The notes: generated from the sequence alone by a model not told the origin. 64,000 nt of DNA from an uncultured Methanobacteriaceae archaeon (GCA_947259185.1 CAMYKT010000008.1:4830-68829); one strand, 5' to 3'; positions 45,629-55,357 are shown, numbered from the stretch's first letter. A program made the numbers and translations.

Positions 45629-47272
45629 ATGAGTCCAGATATTATTTTCAAATTTACCAATGCAGGAATACTGGTAAATGAAGTTGCCTATGAAAAAATC
45701 AGTCTTTATGATGATCCACTGAGTCTGAGTTCTTCCTTAATAGCAGAACTCTCCAGTAACTATAATAAAAAGGATCTGGTCATCTTAACCGGGGACATGG
45801 TAGATAAATTCCTGGAAGAAAATGGAAATTCCAGGAGGGACCCGGTGGTGGGAAATGTAAATGCAGAAATAACCAATGAAGTCACCCCAAATATTTTAAA
45901 TTCTAATCTAGATTCAGAAACCTTAGAAAAACCAGGATTAGGAACTTTTAACGAAAATAGAGATTTAAATATAGAATATAATGAAATAGAAGATTTAAAT
46001 GAGGATAGTATAATTCAAAATTCTAATGAGGTTAAAGTGAATTCAGAACCCTGGAGTGATGTTGATTTTGATTTTAAAATTATAAAAGACACCAGTAAAA
46101 AATCATATACCAGTGGAAATATAAAGGATATAGTTTCTTATTTTTCCAGCAGATATCATAAAATAAGGGATTTTCTTAAAAAAAGAAAAGATCTTAGTGA
46201 TTACTCCCCTATTGCTGATATTTACCAATCCCAGGATGTTGTAAAAATTATTGGAATGGTAAAAGAAGTACGCACCACTAAAAATAATCATAAAATAATT
46301 GAATTAGAGGATGAAAGTGGGGAAATCAGTGTTCTGGTGCATAACGAGAACCATATGTTATTTGAAAAATCAGAAACTCTGGTTCGGGATGAAGTACTGG
46401 GAATTGTTGGAAGTCGTAAAGGAAATCTGATTATTGCTTCAGACATAATTCACCCCGGGGTGCCCCGTATTGAAGAAAAAAAAATGGATTTTTCAGTGGT
46501 ATTTATTTCAGATGTGCATATTGGAAGCTCCACCTTTTTAGAGGACTCCTTTAATAAATTTATTCAATGGATTAATGGTGATTTTGGCAGCCCTGAACAA
46601 AGGGAAATCGCAGCTAATGTTAAATATCTGGTGGTGGCAGGAGATATTGTGGATGGAATAGGAATCTATCCTCATCAGGATAAAGAATTAACTATAAAAG
46701 ATATTACCTTACAGTATGACGAAGCCGCCCGCTTATTTGGGCAGATTCGTCAGAATATAAAAATTATAATAGCCCCTGGAAACCACGATGCCTCCCGGGT
46801 GGCTGAACCCCAGCCGGCAGTACCGGAAGAATATGCAGGAGCCCTTTATAAGTTAAAGAATTTGGAATTTGTATCCAATCCCGCCCTGGTTAGCCTGGAT
46901 GGATTAAAAACTCTTATTTATCATGGTAGAAGTTTTGATGATATAGCTATGACAGTAAAAGGAATGTCACACGAGCAATCAGACCTTATAATGAAAGAAT
47001 TGATGGAAAAACGACATATTGCTCCGATATATGGAGAAAGGACTCCTTTAGCATCAGAATTAGAAGATCATCTGGTAATTGATGAAATTCCCCATGTGCT
47101 ACACACCGGTCACGTGCATATAAACTCTTACAAAAGATACAAAGGCGTGCATCTGATTAATTCCGGTACCTTCCAATCCCAGACTGAATTCCAGAAAATA
47201 TATAACATCGTACCTACCTGTGGAGAAGTTCCAGTACTGCACCAGGGAGTATTTAAGGTTTTAAAATTTTAA
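45629..47272 (+). CDS. polB: DNA polymerase D small subunit (DP1), 3'-5' exonuclease
   Basis: A 547-residue DP1. The N-terminal ~170 residues are low-complexity and acidic. An OB fold follows (about 190-280, VVKIIGMVKEVRTTKNNHKI), then a Mre11-like phosphoesterase with all metal motifs: FISDVHIG, GDIVDG, PGNHD, YHGRS and HTGHVH. With the large subunit DP2 it forms the main replicative polymerase of euryarchaea and provides proofreading. DP2 is not in this window. Its position about 5 kb from oriC and cdc6 fits the clustering of replication genes near the origin. Confidence 0.95.
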   Translation: MSPDIIFKFTNAGILVNEVAYEKISLYDDPLSLSSSLIAELSSNYNKKDLVILTGDMVDKFLEENGNSRRDPVVGNVNAEITNEVTPNILNSNLDSETLEKPGLGTFNENRDLNIEYNEIEDLNEDSIIQNSNEVKVNSEPWSDVDFDFKIIKDTSKKSYTSGNIKDIVSYFSSRYHKIRDFLKKRKDLSDYSPIADIYQSQDVVKIIGMVKEVRTTKNNHKIIELEDESGEISVLVHNENHMLFEKSETLVRDEVLGIVGSRKGNLIIASDIIHPGVPRIEEKKMDFSVVFISDVHIGSSTFLEDSFNKFIQWINGDFGSPEQREIAANVKYLVVAGDIVDGIGIYPHQDKELTIKDITLQYDEAARLFGQIRQNIKIIIAPGNHDASRVAEPQPAVPEEYAGALYKLKNLEFVSNPALVSLDGLKTLIYHGRSFDDIAMTVKGMSHEQSDLIMKELMEKRHIAPIYGERTPLASELEDHLVIDEIPHVLHTGHVHINSYKRYKGVHLINSGTFQSQTEFQKIYNIVPTCGEVPVLHQGVFKVLKF

Positions 47273-47357
47273 TAAGATTATTTTAAATAATAATTTGATT
47301 TTTTAAAATTTTTTAAGGATTGTAATTTAATTAATTAATGTTTATGAGGATTAAACT

Positions 47358-47936
47358 ATGATAGAACTCTTTAAAAATGTGTTAGATACATCAAAATATG
47401 TTTTTGATAGGAATCTTGTCTCTGGAAAAGCAGGAAATGTTAGTGCCAGATTTAAAGATCCTCAGGGAGATGTGGTGGCTATTACCCCTACCGGGGTTTC
47501 CTTATCTCAGGTAAACAATAAAAATATTGCCCTGGTGAATATGAAGGGTGAATCCCTCAATAAGTGTAAACCCTCCTCCGAATTATTTTTACATCTTAAG
47601 ATTTATGAAGCACGTCCTGATATTCAGGGAATTGTACATACCCATTCCCCCTATGCCACCGGTTTTTCATTTTCAGAGAAAAAAATCAAAAGAATGGAAG
47701 GATTTGGACCAATAAATAAGCCCTATCTGGCTGAAATTTCCTATTACACTCCAGGTAGTACTCAATTAGCTCAGAATGTTTCAAAAATAATAAAAAATGA
47801 AGATGTTATTATCTTAAAAAAACATGGTGTAGTTGCGGTTGGAAAAAATACACAAGAAGCAGGAGCTCTGGCTGAATTTGTAGAAGAAATTGCCAAAACT
47901 CAATTTATATGCCATCAGCTGGGAGGCAAAATTTAA
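47358..47936 (+). CDS. Class II aldolase (fuculose-phosphate aldolase family)
   Basis: A 192-residue class II aldolase. The zinc site is E75, H94, H96 (VHTHSPYA) and H156 (KKHGV), at the spacing of L-fuculose-1-phosphate aldolase. In methanogens the orthologous enzyme is linked to lactaldehyde formation for F420 and to clearing 5-deoxy sugars left by radical SAM enzymes. It is monocistronic and faces the UPF0147 gene tail to tail. The exact substrate is not decided by the sequence. Confidence 0.88.
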   Translation: MIELFKNVLDTSKYVFDRNLVSGKAGNVSARFKDPQGDVVAITPTGVSLSQVNNKNIALVNMKGESLNKCKPSSELFLHLKIYEARPDIQGIVHTHSPYATGFSFSEKKIKRMEGFGPINKPYLAEISYYTPGSTQLAQNVSKIIKNEDVIILKKHGVVAVGKNTQEAGALAEFVEEIAKTQFICHQLGGKI

Positions 47937-47989
47937 GCAAAAATTAATTTTAAATTTAAATAAGCTAAAAACTAATTATTATAAAAAAA

Positions 47990-48244
47990 TCAGTTTCTAA
48001 TAGACTCTAATTCACTGAGTATTTCCCATACTAAAGTTCGGGCATGTATAGGAATATTGGGATCATTACTTATTTCATCCAGAATGGATATGACCGTACT
48101 GGCCCTTACTGTTGAATCTTCATCTTTTTTACTTAAAATATCGTTGGATTCTTCTGCTGCTCTTCTTATGTTTCGTGGAACACTGGTGTCTTCCATAATA
48201 TGTTTTAATATCTCAGAAACGCGATTAAATGTACTATTACTCAT
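47990..48244 (-). CDS. UPF0147 family protein
   Basis: An 84-residue helical protein of the archaeal UPF0147 family (EILKHIMEDTSVPRNIRRAA, TVISILDEISNDPNIPIHAR). The family is widespread in euryarchaea with no known function. The sequence is predicted to be all-helical with no metal-binding motif. GGAGG nine bases before the ATG supports the start. Confidence 0.9.
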   Translation of the reverse strand: MSNSTFNRVSEILKHIMEDTSVPRNIRRAAEESNDILSKKDEDSTVRASTVISILDEISNDPNIPIHARTLVWEILSELESIRN

Positions 48245-48405
48245 AATAACTCCTCCATATAAAATCTAGAAAAATATTATATTAATTTTAATTTAATTAG
48301 AGTATATCCATTGTGGTTTATATAACATGATTTAAAAAGGTTTTGGTATAAATTTAATCCGGGTTATTACAGGCTGAAAATAAAATATTTTTGATATAGT
48401 TTCAT

Positions 48406-49428
48406 TTAATTAGAAATAGCAACAGCAACAGTAACTTTATAACTGGCAACCTTTTTAATGATTAGTTTTGATTTCTCACCAGCTGCTATAAGGGCTGATG
48501 GCTCACATACCCCTTTTATTCCAAACTTACTTTTCACCAGAGGTGAAGTGGAACACTGGGGGGATTTAAAACTTTTAAGTTCATTAAACGACACAATTTT
48601 CAGGGGAACTGCTAAATAGGAAGCTGCCTCAATGATACCTTTTTCATTACTCTTCATTTCACCGGTGGCAATTAAATCCACCCGATCTAAAGGTAATTTT
48701 AGATTCTCCAGAGTATCTTTCATGGCTTGAAGTACCTGGTATGGGGTGACCCCTTTTCTACTTCCCAACCCCACCACTACTTTTTTAGGAGTCATGTAAA
48801 TGATTTTATCAGAAAGTATGGCTCCTATCTGATTATATTTAATAGGAAAAGAATTATGGTCCCTGAATTTTTTTTTATTTAGTAAATAATAACTTCCAGC
48901 CACTTCTGGATTATCAAAAATATAACAAATACAGGAATTACTGAATAACCCAATTTTTTCTCCATTTAGGAGGGATTGATTAAAATCAACAATGAGTTCC
49001 GGGTTTTCAATTTCCCAGAAATACCGGGAAGCTAGAGTATCTATGCCTATTTTTTGATTAATATCAGTTGAAGTGGTTATAACGGCTTGCGCCCCGATTA
49101 ATGATGCAATTTTTAAGGTTAAATTATTTGCTCCGCCTAAGTGGCCGGATAAAAGACTTATAACATGTTCAGCTTTTTCATCCATAACCAGAATACCCGG
49201 ATCGGTGATTTTACTTTTTAGAAGTGGGCAAATGGATCTAATCATTATTCCCGTGGCCATAATTCCCACTATAGAATCATAAGAATTGAATGTTTTATTT
49301 AAATTATGTTTTACATTTTTATGAAAGGTATCTACTTTAATTACCAGAGGATCCTCCATTAAAATGTTCTTTAATTCCAGGGCAAGTTCTCTCCCAGAAG
49401 AAGTTACACTTAAAATTGCAATTTTCAT
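48406..49428 (-). CDS. cbiG: Cobalt-precorrin-5A hydrolase
   Basis: A 340-residue CbiG. The N-terminal region has IVGIMATGIMIRSICPLL and LLSGHLGGANNLTLKIA; the C-terminal CobE/GbiG domain has VVGLGSRKGV, LDRVDLIATGEMKSNEKGIIEAA and CEPSALIAAG. It opens the lactone ring and releases acetaldehyde in the anaerobic corrin path. cbiB lies 102 bp upstream on the same strand, so the two may be cotranscribed. Confidence 0.94.
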   Translation of the reverse strand: MKIAILSVTSSGRELALELKNILMEDPLVIKVDTFHKNVKHNLNKTFNSYDSIVGIMATGIMIRSICPLLKSKITDPGILVMDEKAEHVISLLSGHLGGANNLTLKIASLIGAQAVITTSTDINQKIGIDTLASRYFWEIENPELIVDFNQSLLNGEKIGLFSNSCICYIFDNPEVAGSYYLLNKKKFRDHNSFPIKYNQIGAILSDKIIYMTPKKVVVGLGSRKGVTPYQVLQAMKDTLENLKLPLDRVDLIATGEMKSNEKGIIEAASYLAVPLKIVSFNELKSFKSPQCSTSPLVKSKFGIKGVCEPSALIAAGEKSKLIIKKVASYKVTVAVAISN

Positions 49429-49530
49429 CTTTCCAATTATTTATAGCAGGAAGTATATAATCCCTGCCTATCCCCCCTGAGAATATATGTAATAACTAAA
49501 AATTTTAATGTATAAACGTTTTAATTCAAA

Positions 49531-50466
49531 TTAAATATAATTAGAAACTAAAATCAATAAAATAATATGTATCGCTATTAATAATATTATAGAAATGATT
49601 ATAGTTAATTTTGTTAGTTTTATAGCATCATTAATTGTTTCTGGATTTAAATCCCTTTGAGGTGATCCCAGTTTATAAACCCCTTGTTTTATCAGGCTTA
49701 TTTCCAGAGCACCGGCTACTGCTGCCATAGTATATCCTGAATTGGGGCTGGGTGTATTTCGAGCATCTTTAACCATCACTTCCCAGCTGTTTTTCCAGTT
49801 AAATCCTAAAATTAATGATGAAAATACCAGGATAATTCCACAAAAGCGTGCAGGAATGTAATTTAAAATATCATCCAATTTAGCCGGAAAATAACCAATC
49901 AAATAGTTTTCTTCATCTTTATATCCCACCATAGCATCCATTGTATTGATTATCCTGTAAATAAAGGCTCCAGGAAGACCAGATATAACTGTGTAAAATA
50001 AGGGGGATACCACCGAATCAGTTATGTTTTCACTTAATGTTTCAATAGCAGCAGAAACAATCTCCTCTTTTGAAAGTGATTTTGTATCTCTACTTACCAG
50101 AAAGGATATTGAATGGCGGGCTTTTTCTAAATCATGATTTAAATCTTCCTTGATTTCCACTATAGAACTTATAAGGAATTTAATGGAAAAAGTGGTAGAA
50201 AGAAGTACCATGGAAAACAGGATGTAGGTTAGTAGATTGAAACTTAAGATGTTTAATATTGCAATTAAAGGAACTATAAAGATTATAATGAGGAGTATGC
50301 TGAGGATTACTCCGGAAAATTTAGAGGGGATCTTAATTAAGAAAGTTTTTAGATAGCTTATCAATTTTCCCATCCATACCACAGGATGTATGGTTACGGG
50401 TAACTCCCCCAGTGTCAAATCCAGTACAATGGCACCGGAAAATATTATTAAAAAGATTAATTCCAT
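49531..50466 (-). CDS. cbiB: Adenosylcobinamide-phosphate synthase
   Basis: About 311 residues from ATG 50466; the frame continues two codons further to a TTG. It is a membrane protein with several spans and the family signatures HPVVWMGKLI, SRDTKSLSKEEIVSAAIETLSENITDSVVSPLFY, NTMDAMVGYKDE and DARNTPSPNSGYTMAAVAGAL. It attaches aminopropanol phosphate to the corrin ring late in cobalamin synthesis. cbiG is next downstream. Confidence 0.94.
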   Translation of the reverse strand: MELIFLIIFSGAIVLDLTLGELPVTIHPVVWMGKLISYLKTFLIKIPSKFSGVILSILLIIIFIVPLIAILNILSFNLLTYILFSMVLLSTTFSIKFLISSIVEIKEDLNHDLEKARHSISFLVSRDTKSLSKEEIVSAAIETLSENITDSVVSPLFYTVISGLPGAFIYRIINTMDAMVGYKDEENYLIGYFPAKLDDILNYIPARFCGIILVFSSLILGFNWKNSWEVMVKDARNTPSPNSGYTMAAVAGALEISLIKQGVYKLGSPQRDLNPETINDAIKLTKLTIIISIILLIAIHIILLILVSNYI

Positions 50467-50559
50467 ACACAATTTTTAGAGGGCAGTACCTTATTAAGGC
50501 TATGCTTAAATGTATATGAGTGGAGATAGAAATATTAATAATCAGGATGTGGTGAGTGA

Positions 50560-51054
50560 ATGTCAAATATGGAAAATACAATTTTAAAATGGCTGGCTGA
50601 TGAAGGTTTTTTTAAGAAAAAAATACCTGATGAAAATTCTAATTTTCATTTTATTGTCAATTACCCGGAAGGACATGTAATAGATGTCATTCAGCCCAAG
50701 GGTAAAGAAGACATGGTGGTAATTGGATGTGCTACTAATGTAAGTCCAGAACATACCTCCCAAATTCAGAATTTGAATAATAAAGAAAAAGAAAAATTCA
50801 TCTGGGATTTCAGATTCTCTTTAAATAATTTCCTGGTGGATTTCCAGCTGCAGCATCCAGATAACGTATTACAAAGCTACGTTATAAGTGATCAAATTTA
50901 TGAAGATGGTTTAACCAAAGATAGGTTGATACTGGTTATAAAAAAAGTTTTCAGGGCAAAATTACAGGGACTATGGAAAATACAGGAGAGTTTTGGATCT
51001 GCGGAAAGTAACGCCCCTGGTAAATCCCAACCATCAGACAGTATGTTTGTTTAA
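50560..51054 (+). CDS. DUF2299 domain protein
   Basis: A 164-residue soluble protein matching the archaeal DUF2299 family (ILKWLADEGFFKKKIPDENSNFHF, PKGKEDMVVIGCATNVSPEH). The family is common in methanogens and has no known function; its fold resembles small chaperone-like alpha/beta proteins. GGTGAGTGA precedes the ATG. It is the last gene before the replication origin, which starts within 100 bp of its stop. Confidence 0.82.
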   Translation: MSNMENTILKWLADEGFFKKKIPDENSNFHFIVNYPEGHVIDVIQPKGKEDMVVIGCATNVSPEHTSQIQNLNNKEKEKFIWDFRFSLNNFLVDFQLQHPDNVLQSYVISDQIYEDGLTKDRLILVIKKVFRAKLQGLWKIQESFGSAESNAPGKSQPSDSMFV

Positions 51055-51137
51055 ATTAATATTAAATAACCTATTTTTTTATTTTTTACTATTACTTTTT
51101 AATTAAAATTTTATATTCCTGGCATATTTATTTTAGT

Positions 51138-51530
51138 GAGAGAGTCATTGCCAGTGTAACTAATTTTTTATCACTGGAAAAATCTAAAGAGAGGTAAGTT
51201 TCAAGTGTAAAATATTTCAGAAATACGTTCTATTAATCCATAAAACCATTTTAAAGTTTAATTTATTGTTAAATTCCTGAAAAAATTCAATAAATCAATT
51301 TTATTAAAAATAATGGCTTTATATGATATGTTTACCTGGAAAATTAAATTTAAAAGAGAGTGATGTATTGCAAGTGTAAAAATATTTTTTATAATAAAAT
51401 AAGTTAGAAGAGAGAGGTAAATTTCAAGTGTAAGATACGAAAATGAATGACGAAATTAATAAAGAGATGCATTGCAAGTGTAAAAAAAATATTATATGTT
51501 AAAAAAAAGACATAGATTGCAAGTGTAAAA
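51138..51530 (-). repeat. Left ORB array (reverse orientation)
   Basis: Five clear elements have cores at 51199-51212, 51368-51381, 51422-51434, 51472-51485 and 51517-51530. Two weaker elements are at 51147-51159 (TTGCCAGTGTAA context) and 51331-51343 (TTTACCTGGAAAA, opposite strand). Most are preceded 5-10 bp upstream by a GAGAG box, so the full element is about 24 bp. Cores alternate between the TTTCAAG and TTGCAAG forms. Confidence 0.88.
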
Positions 51531-51672
51531 AAAATCTATATAAAAATTTTTTTTATTTTAAATTTATTTCATATAATTCATATAATAATTAAACAAATTT
51601 TTATTTTAAAATTTGATGGATAGTATATTAAATCTAAACAGATATTTTCCTGATTCTCTATTTAGTAAGATC
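51531..51672. other. AT-rich core of the origin (candidate unwinding element)
   Basis: Only about a dozen G or C bases occur in 142 bp, far fewer than in the arms. It lies exactly between the inward-facing ORB arrays, where the duplex would first open. This is an inference from composition and position. Confidence 0.6.
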
Positions 51673-52125
51673 TTTACACTTGCAATGTATATTAAATACT
51701 AATAAAAAATAATATTTTATTAATTTATTTAAAGCTTTAAAAAATCTTAGATCTTAAATTAAATTTATTAAAGATGTTTTTTAAAATATTTAAATGATTA
51801 AAAAGGTTTTTTTTACAGTGGAAATGTATGTCTTAAATTCGCTTTATATATATTTTTTATTTACAGTAGAAATTCACCTCTCTCTCATCATTTTCTCCTT
51901 AATTTTTTTTGTTTACACTTGAAATAGGGGTCTCTATCTTTTTTTAAAGAAAACACTGATTTTTTTGTTTACACTTGAAATTGATGTCTCTATCTTTAAT
52001 TTTAAACAGGTATTTTTTTTTGTTTACACTTGAAATACATGTCCCCTTTCTTGTTAATATCAACTCACTGAAAAAATAATAAAAAGTTTTATTTGATAGT
52101 TCATATAATGTTTTTACACTTGAAA
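51673..52125 (+). repeat. Right ORB array (forward orientation)
   Basis: Cores are at 51673-51685 (TTTACACTTGCAA), 51912-51924, 51968-51980, 52023-52035 and 52113-52125 (TTTACACTTGAAA). Two variants, at 51812-51824 (TTTACAGTGGAAA) and 51860-51872 (TTTACAGTAGAAA), resemble the longer ORB of other euryarchaea. The cores at 51860, 51912 and 51968 are followed by a TCTCT box, the mirror of the GAGAG box of the left arm. Confidence 0.88.
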
Positions 52126-52302
52126 CATACCTTTATATTGTAATCATGCAATAGGTTAAATAGGATTTTTATATTAGAAATAATATTTATTATAATTTTT
52201 ATTTCTAAAAGAAGGAAGGAAATGTTTCAATCGATATCTTAACTTAGTTAAAGATATTTTTTAATTATTTAAATAACTTATAATGTTATTTCAGTTTTTG
52301 TG

Positions 52303-52326
52303 ACAATAGTTCGGGGGTTCTATTGT
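52303..52326. promoter_or_regulatory. Perfect inverted repeat upstream of cdc6
   Basis: ACAATAG (52303-52309) and CTATTGT (52320-52326) flank TTCGGGGGTT. The G-run stands out in the AT background and recalls the G-string beside ORB elements. It lies 38 bp before the cdc6 ATG, where bound protein or a leader hairpin could control the gene. Confidence 0.45.
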
Positions 52327-52363
52327 TCTTTTGTTAGTTAATCAATTGATTTAGAGTGGTCGT

Positions 52364-53512
52364 ATGAATATATTTGAAGAGTTAGGAGATAAAAAGACGG
52401 TTTTTGCTGATAAACAATTTTTAGATCACAGGTTTCTACCTGATAATCTACCCCATCGGGAAGAACAAATTAAATCAATTGCCAAGTACTGGATTGAAGC
52501 TTTGAATAATGTAACCCCTCCAGATATCACTATTTATGGTAAAACTGGTACCGGTAAAACAGCAGTGGCGAAATTTGCCATGAAGCAACTTAAAGAAGCA
52601 GCTAAAAATAATGATTTGAATATCAGAACAGAATATATACGATGCACGGATTATACCACAGAATACCAGGTAATTGCCCGTTTATGTCAGCAGATGGGAA
52701 GAGATGTTCCCTACAGGGGATGGACTAAAGCAGAAGTTATCAATACTTTCCGAAATCTGTTTAAAAAAAATGCATTTGGAAAAGATCTTATTTTACTGGT
52801 GGTCCTGGATGAAATAGACATACTTCTTAGAAATGATGGTGATGGATTACTTTACACTTTAACCAGGACTGATAATGTTTCTATTTTATCTATAAGTAAC
52901 TATGTAGATTTCAAAAAATTTATAAAACCCCGGGTTAGAAGTAGTTTGAGGGACAGAGAAATTGTATTCCCTCCTTATGGTGCTCAACAACTGGTAGACA
53001 TACTGGAAGAACGTTCTAAATTATCATTTAAAGAAGAAGCTTTAGGCGATGACGTCATACCATTATGCGCTGCTTTAGCAGCAAAAGAAGAAGGAGATGC
53101 TCGTTATGCTCTGGATCTTTTAAGAACATCAGGAGAACTCTCTGATGAGAAAGAATCAGATATTGTACAGGGGGACTACGTCCGGGAAGCTAAGGATTAC
53201 ATTGAACATAATAAAATAACTGATATAATCATGACCTTACCCAGCCAGCAACAACGGGTGCTGGAGTCCATACTCTATCTCACCAAACGTAAAGAAGAAA
53301 TAACATCAGGCAGGCTTTTTGAAGTATATAAAGATGTTTCCAGAGGAGATAGTGTTTCTTACCGTAGAATATTTGATTTCATAAATGAACTGGAAATGCT
53401 GGGACTTATATCTACTAACACAGTTTCCAGAGGTAGGGCCAAAGGAAGGACCAATATCATTGACCTCCAGTGTGATACCACGGTCCTGGAAGATGCAATC
53501 TGGGGTATGTAA
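52364..53512 (+). CDS. cdc6: Orc1/Cdc6 origin-binding initiator
   Basis: A 382-residue AAA+ protein. Walker A is GKTGTGKT (59-66); Walker B is VVLDEID (146-152). Sensor 1 is in SISNYVDF, and sensor 2 in the GDARYALDLLR helix. A C-terminal winged helix (about 290-382) binds ORB DNA. It recognises the neighbouring ORB arrays and loads MCM. Its place beside oriC is the usual archaeal arrangement and allows autoregulation. No other Cdc6 gene is in the window. The start is the first ATG after a GAGTGGTC leader. Confidence 0.96.
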   Translation: MNIFEELGDKKTVFADKQFLDHRFLPDNLPHREEQIKSIAKYWIEALNNVTPPDITIYGKTGTGKTAVAKFAMKQLKEAAKNNDLNIRTEYIRCTDYTTEYQVIARLCQQMGRDVPYRGWTKAEVINTFRNLFKKNAFGKDLILLVVLDEIDILLRNDGDGLLYTLTRTDNVSILSISNYVDFKKFIKPRVRSSLRDREIVFPPYGAQQLVDILEERSKLSFKEEALGDDVIPLCAALAAKEEGDARYALDLLRTSGELSDEKESDIVQGDYVREAKDYIEHNKITDIIMTLPSQQQRVLESILYLTKRKEEITSGRLFEVYKDVSRGDSVSYRRIFDFINELEMLGLISTNTVSRGRAKGRTNIIDLQCDTTVLEDAIWGM

Positions 53513-53566
53513 ATACTTTTTTTTAGAAGCAGTACTTTATAATAATTATTTCTTATTTTTTTAAAA

Positions 53567-54487
53567 TTAAAATGATTTAATTAGTGACTCTAAAATGGCC
53601 ATTCTCACGGGCACGCCATAAAAAGCCTGTTCAAAGTATTTTCCATAAGGGGTATGGTCCACTTCATGGGCAATTTCATCCATTTTAGGAAGAGGATGCA
53701 TTACAATTAAATCTTTTCCTCTAATTAAGTTGCAATCAATTCTATAGGCACCTTTAATCCGGGAATATTCCTCTGGATCAGGGAAACGCTCTTTCTGGAT
53801 CCGGGTAACATACAATACATCCACTTCATCCAGAACTTCATGAATATCTGAAGTTTCCTGGGCCACTACTTTATTTTGATTTAAATCATGCACTATACCA
53901 CGGGGCATTTTCAGCTCATCTGGAGATACAAAACTCATTTTAACCCCATACATGCCCATGGCATATGATAAAGAATGAACTGTTCTTCCATATTTTAAAT
54001 CACCTATTAACGCTACTTTCAATCCTTTTATTTTCCCCAGTATCCTCTGCATGGTATAGAGATCCAGCAAGGTCTGGGTGGGGTGTTGCCCTGCACCGTC
54101 ACCTGCATTAATCACTGGAACATCCACAATATCCGATACATAACGGGCCGCACCCTCCAGATCATGCCTTATTACCAAAGCGTCAGCATATTCAGCAACC
54201 ATTCGAGCGGTATCAGCCAGGTTTTCACCTTTGGTTACTGAACTGGCACCAGTTTCAGCAAAACCAATTACGTTTCCATTTAATCGTTTCATGGCTGTTT
54301 CAAAGGATAATCTGGTTCGGGTGGAGGGTTCATAAAACATCATCCCTAATATTTTTCCTGTAAGACTATCTGATTCTTCTTTTGATCTGGCCACTGGTTC
54401 TAAACCTTCAGCAGATTTAAGAATTTCATTTATGTCCTTTTTTGAAAAATCTTTAATAGAAATAATATTTTTTAGAGGAAAAGACAT
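53567..54487 (-). CDS. pyrB: Aspartate carbamoyltransferase, catalytic subunit
   Basis: A 306-residue catalytic chain. STRTR (55-59) binds carbamoyl phosphate, HPTQ (135-138) lies in the active site, and HPLPKMDEI closes the aspartate site. It makes carbamoyl aspartate in pyrimidine synthesis. The regulatory chain gene pyrI is not adjacent. It is the third gene in the same direction as hef and trmI, 89 bp after trmI. Confidence 0.97.
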   Translation of the reverse strand: MSFPLKNIISIKDFSKKDINEILKSAEGLEPVARSKEESDSLTGKILGMMFYEPSTRTRLSFETAMKRLNGNVIGFAETGASSVTKGENLADTARMVAEYADALVIRHDLEGAARYVSDIVDVPVINAGDGAGQHPTQTLLDLYTMQRILGKIKGLKVALIGDLKYGRTVHSLSYAMGMYGVKMSFVSPDELKMPRGIVHDLNQNKVVAQETSDIHEVLDEVDVLYVTRIQKERFPDPEEYSRIKGAYRIDCNLIRGKDLIVMHPLPKMDEIAHEVDHTPYGKYFEQAFYGVPVRMAILESLIKSF

Positions 54488-54576
54488 TTTTAGACTCCTT
54501 AAATATTAACATTTAATAATTTCTGATTTACTTTTTAACTATACCCTTAATTAAATCTGCTTAAATAATATATAAT

Positions 54577-55308
54577 TTATAATTTACGGGAAAATACCAG
54601 ATAACCTGTATGACCCACCATCCTGGTTTTAGGCCGGGTACCCTTATTTTTAACTTCAATTTCTCTTAATATACATTCTAAGCTATTAAAATCTTCAAAA
54701 CCAGCATTTTTGCATATTTTCTTTAGAATCTGAACCTGTTCAATGTAAGGAGCATAAACCGCTAACCATCCTCCTGTTTTTAAAGTTTCAAATGCTATAT
54801 CAACAGCTTCCCAAGGTTTAGGCAGATCAAAAAATATTAAATCCACATCATGCTCTGTAATTCCTTCTTTTACATCCTGATTTTTCAGTTCAATATTCTT
54901 TATCCCGAACTGGTCCAAATTTTTTTGGGCAATTATGGAGAAATCTTCCCTTATTTCATAGGAGTAAACTTTCCCTTTTTCACCCACCACATTGGCAAAA
55001 TGTAAGGCTATGGCCCCTGCCCCGGTACCGGCATCCACCACTCGATCACCACACCCTAAACCGGTATAGGAAATAACTATCCCGATGTCTTTAGGAAGTA
55101 AAATAGAACATCTCCTCTCCATAAGCTCAATAAAATCATTTACATTGGATTTAATTACCTTAAATTCACGGGAAAGATGACTAAATAGGGTATCTCCTGG
55201 CTTTGCTTCTTTCAGATCATCTTTTTTTATGATCCCCAGATCGCTCTGGAAATCTTTTTCTTCATTTACAAGGTACTTTTTACCTCTCTCATCAATTAAA
55301 ATTCTCAA
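54577..55308 (-). CDS. trmI: tRNA (adenine-N1)-methyltransferase, TrmI family
   Basis: A 243-residue SAM-dependent methyltransferase. The SAM motif is VVDAGTGAGAIALHFA, followed by YSYEIREDF and LIFFDLPKPWEAV (motif IV). The N-terminal beta domain and IEQVQILKK region fit archaeal TrmI, which methylates A57/A58 of tRNA. It lies 49 bp after hef on the same strand, probably one message. Confidence 0.9.
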   Translation of the reverse strand: MRILIDERGKKYLVNEEKDFQSDLGIIKKDDLKEAKPGDTLFSHLSREFKVIKSNVNDFIELMERRCSILLPKDIGIVISYTGLGCGDRVVDAGTGAGAIALHFANVVGEKGKVYSYEIREDFSIIAQKNLDQFGIKNIELKNQDVKEGITEHDVDLIFFDLPKPWEAVDIAFETLKTGGWLAVYAPYIEQVQILKKICKNAGFEDFNSLECILREIEVKNKGTRPKTRMVGHTGYLVFSRKL

Positions 55309-55357
55309 ATTTGATCACCTGATAAAATTTAATAGGATATAAGTAAAATTAAGGTTT

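Larger units (their letters stand above)
51055..52363. other. Replication origin (oriC) next to cdc6
   Basis: A 1.3-kb non-coding region with an inverted architecture. In the left arm, cores read TTTCAAGTGTAA or TTGCAAGTGTAA; in the right arm they read TTTACACTTGAAA. The same 13-bp mini-ORB is the Cdc6 binding site in Methanothermobacter. Between the arms lies an almost pure A/T stretch (51531-51672), the likely unwinding element. A second AT stretch (51690-51811) lies inside the right arm. The cdc6 gene begins at the right edge. Together these are strong evidence for a bidirectional chromosome origin. Confidence 0.93.

Noticed and set aside
51138..52125. CRISPR array, suggested by many short repeats and a Cas4-like gene in the window
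   Set aside because: The repeat core is 13 bp, spacing varies from about 45 to over 100 bp, copies face both ways around an AT core, and the region abuts cdc6. It is an origin.
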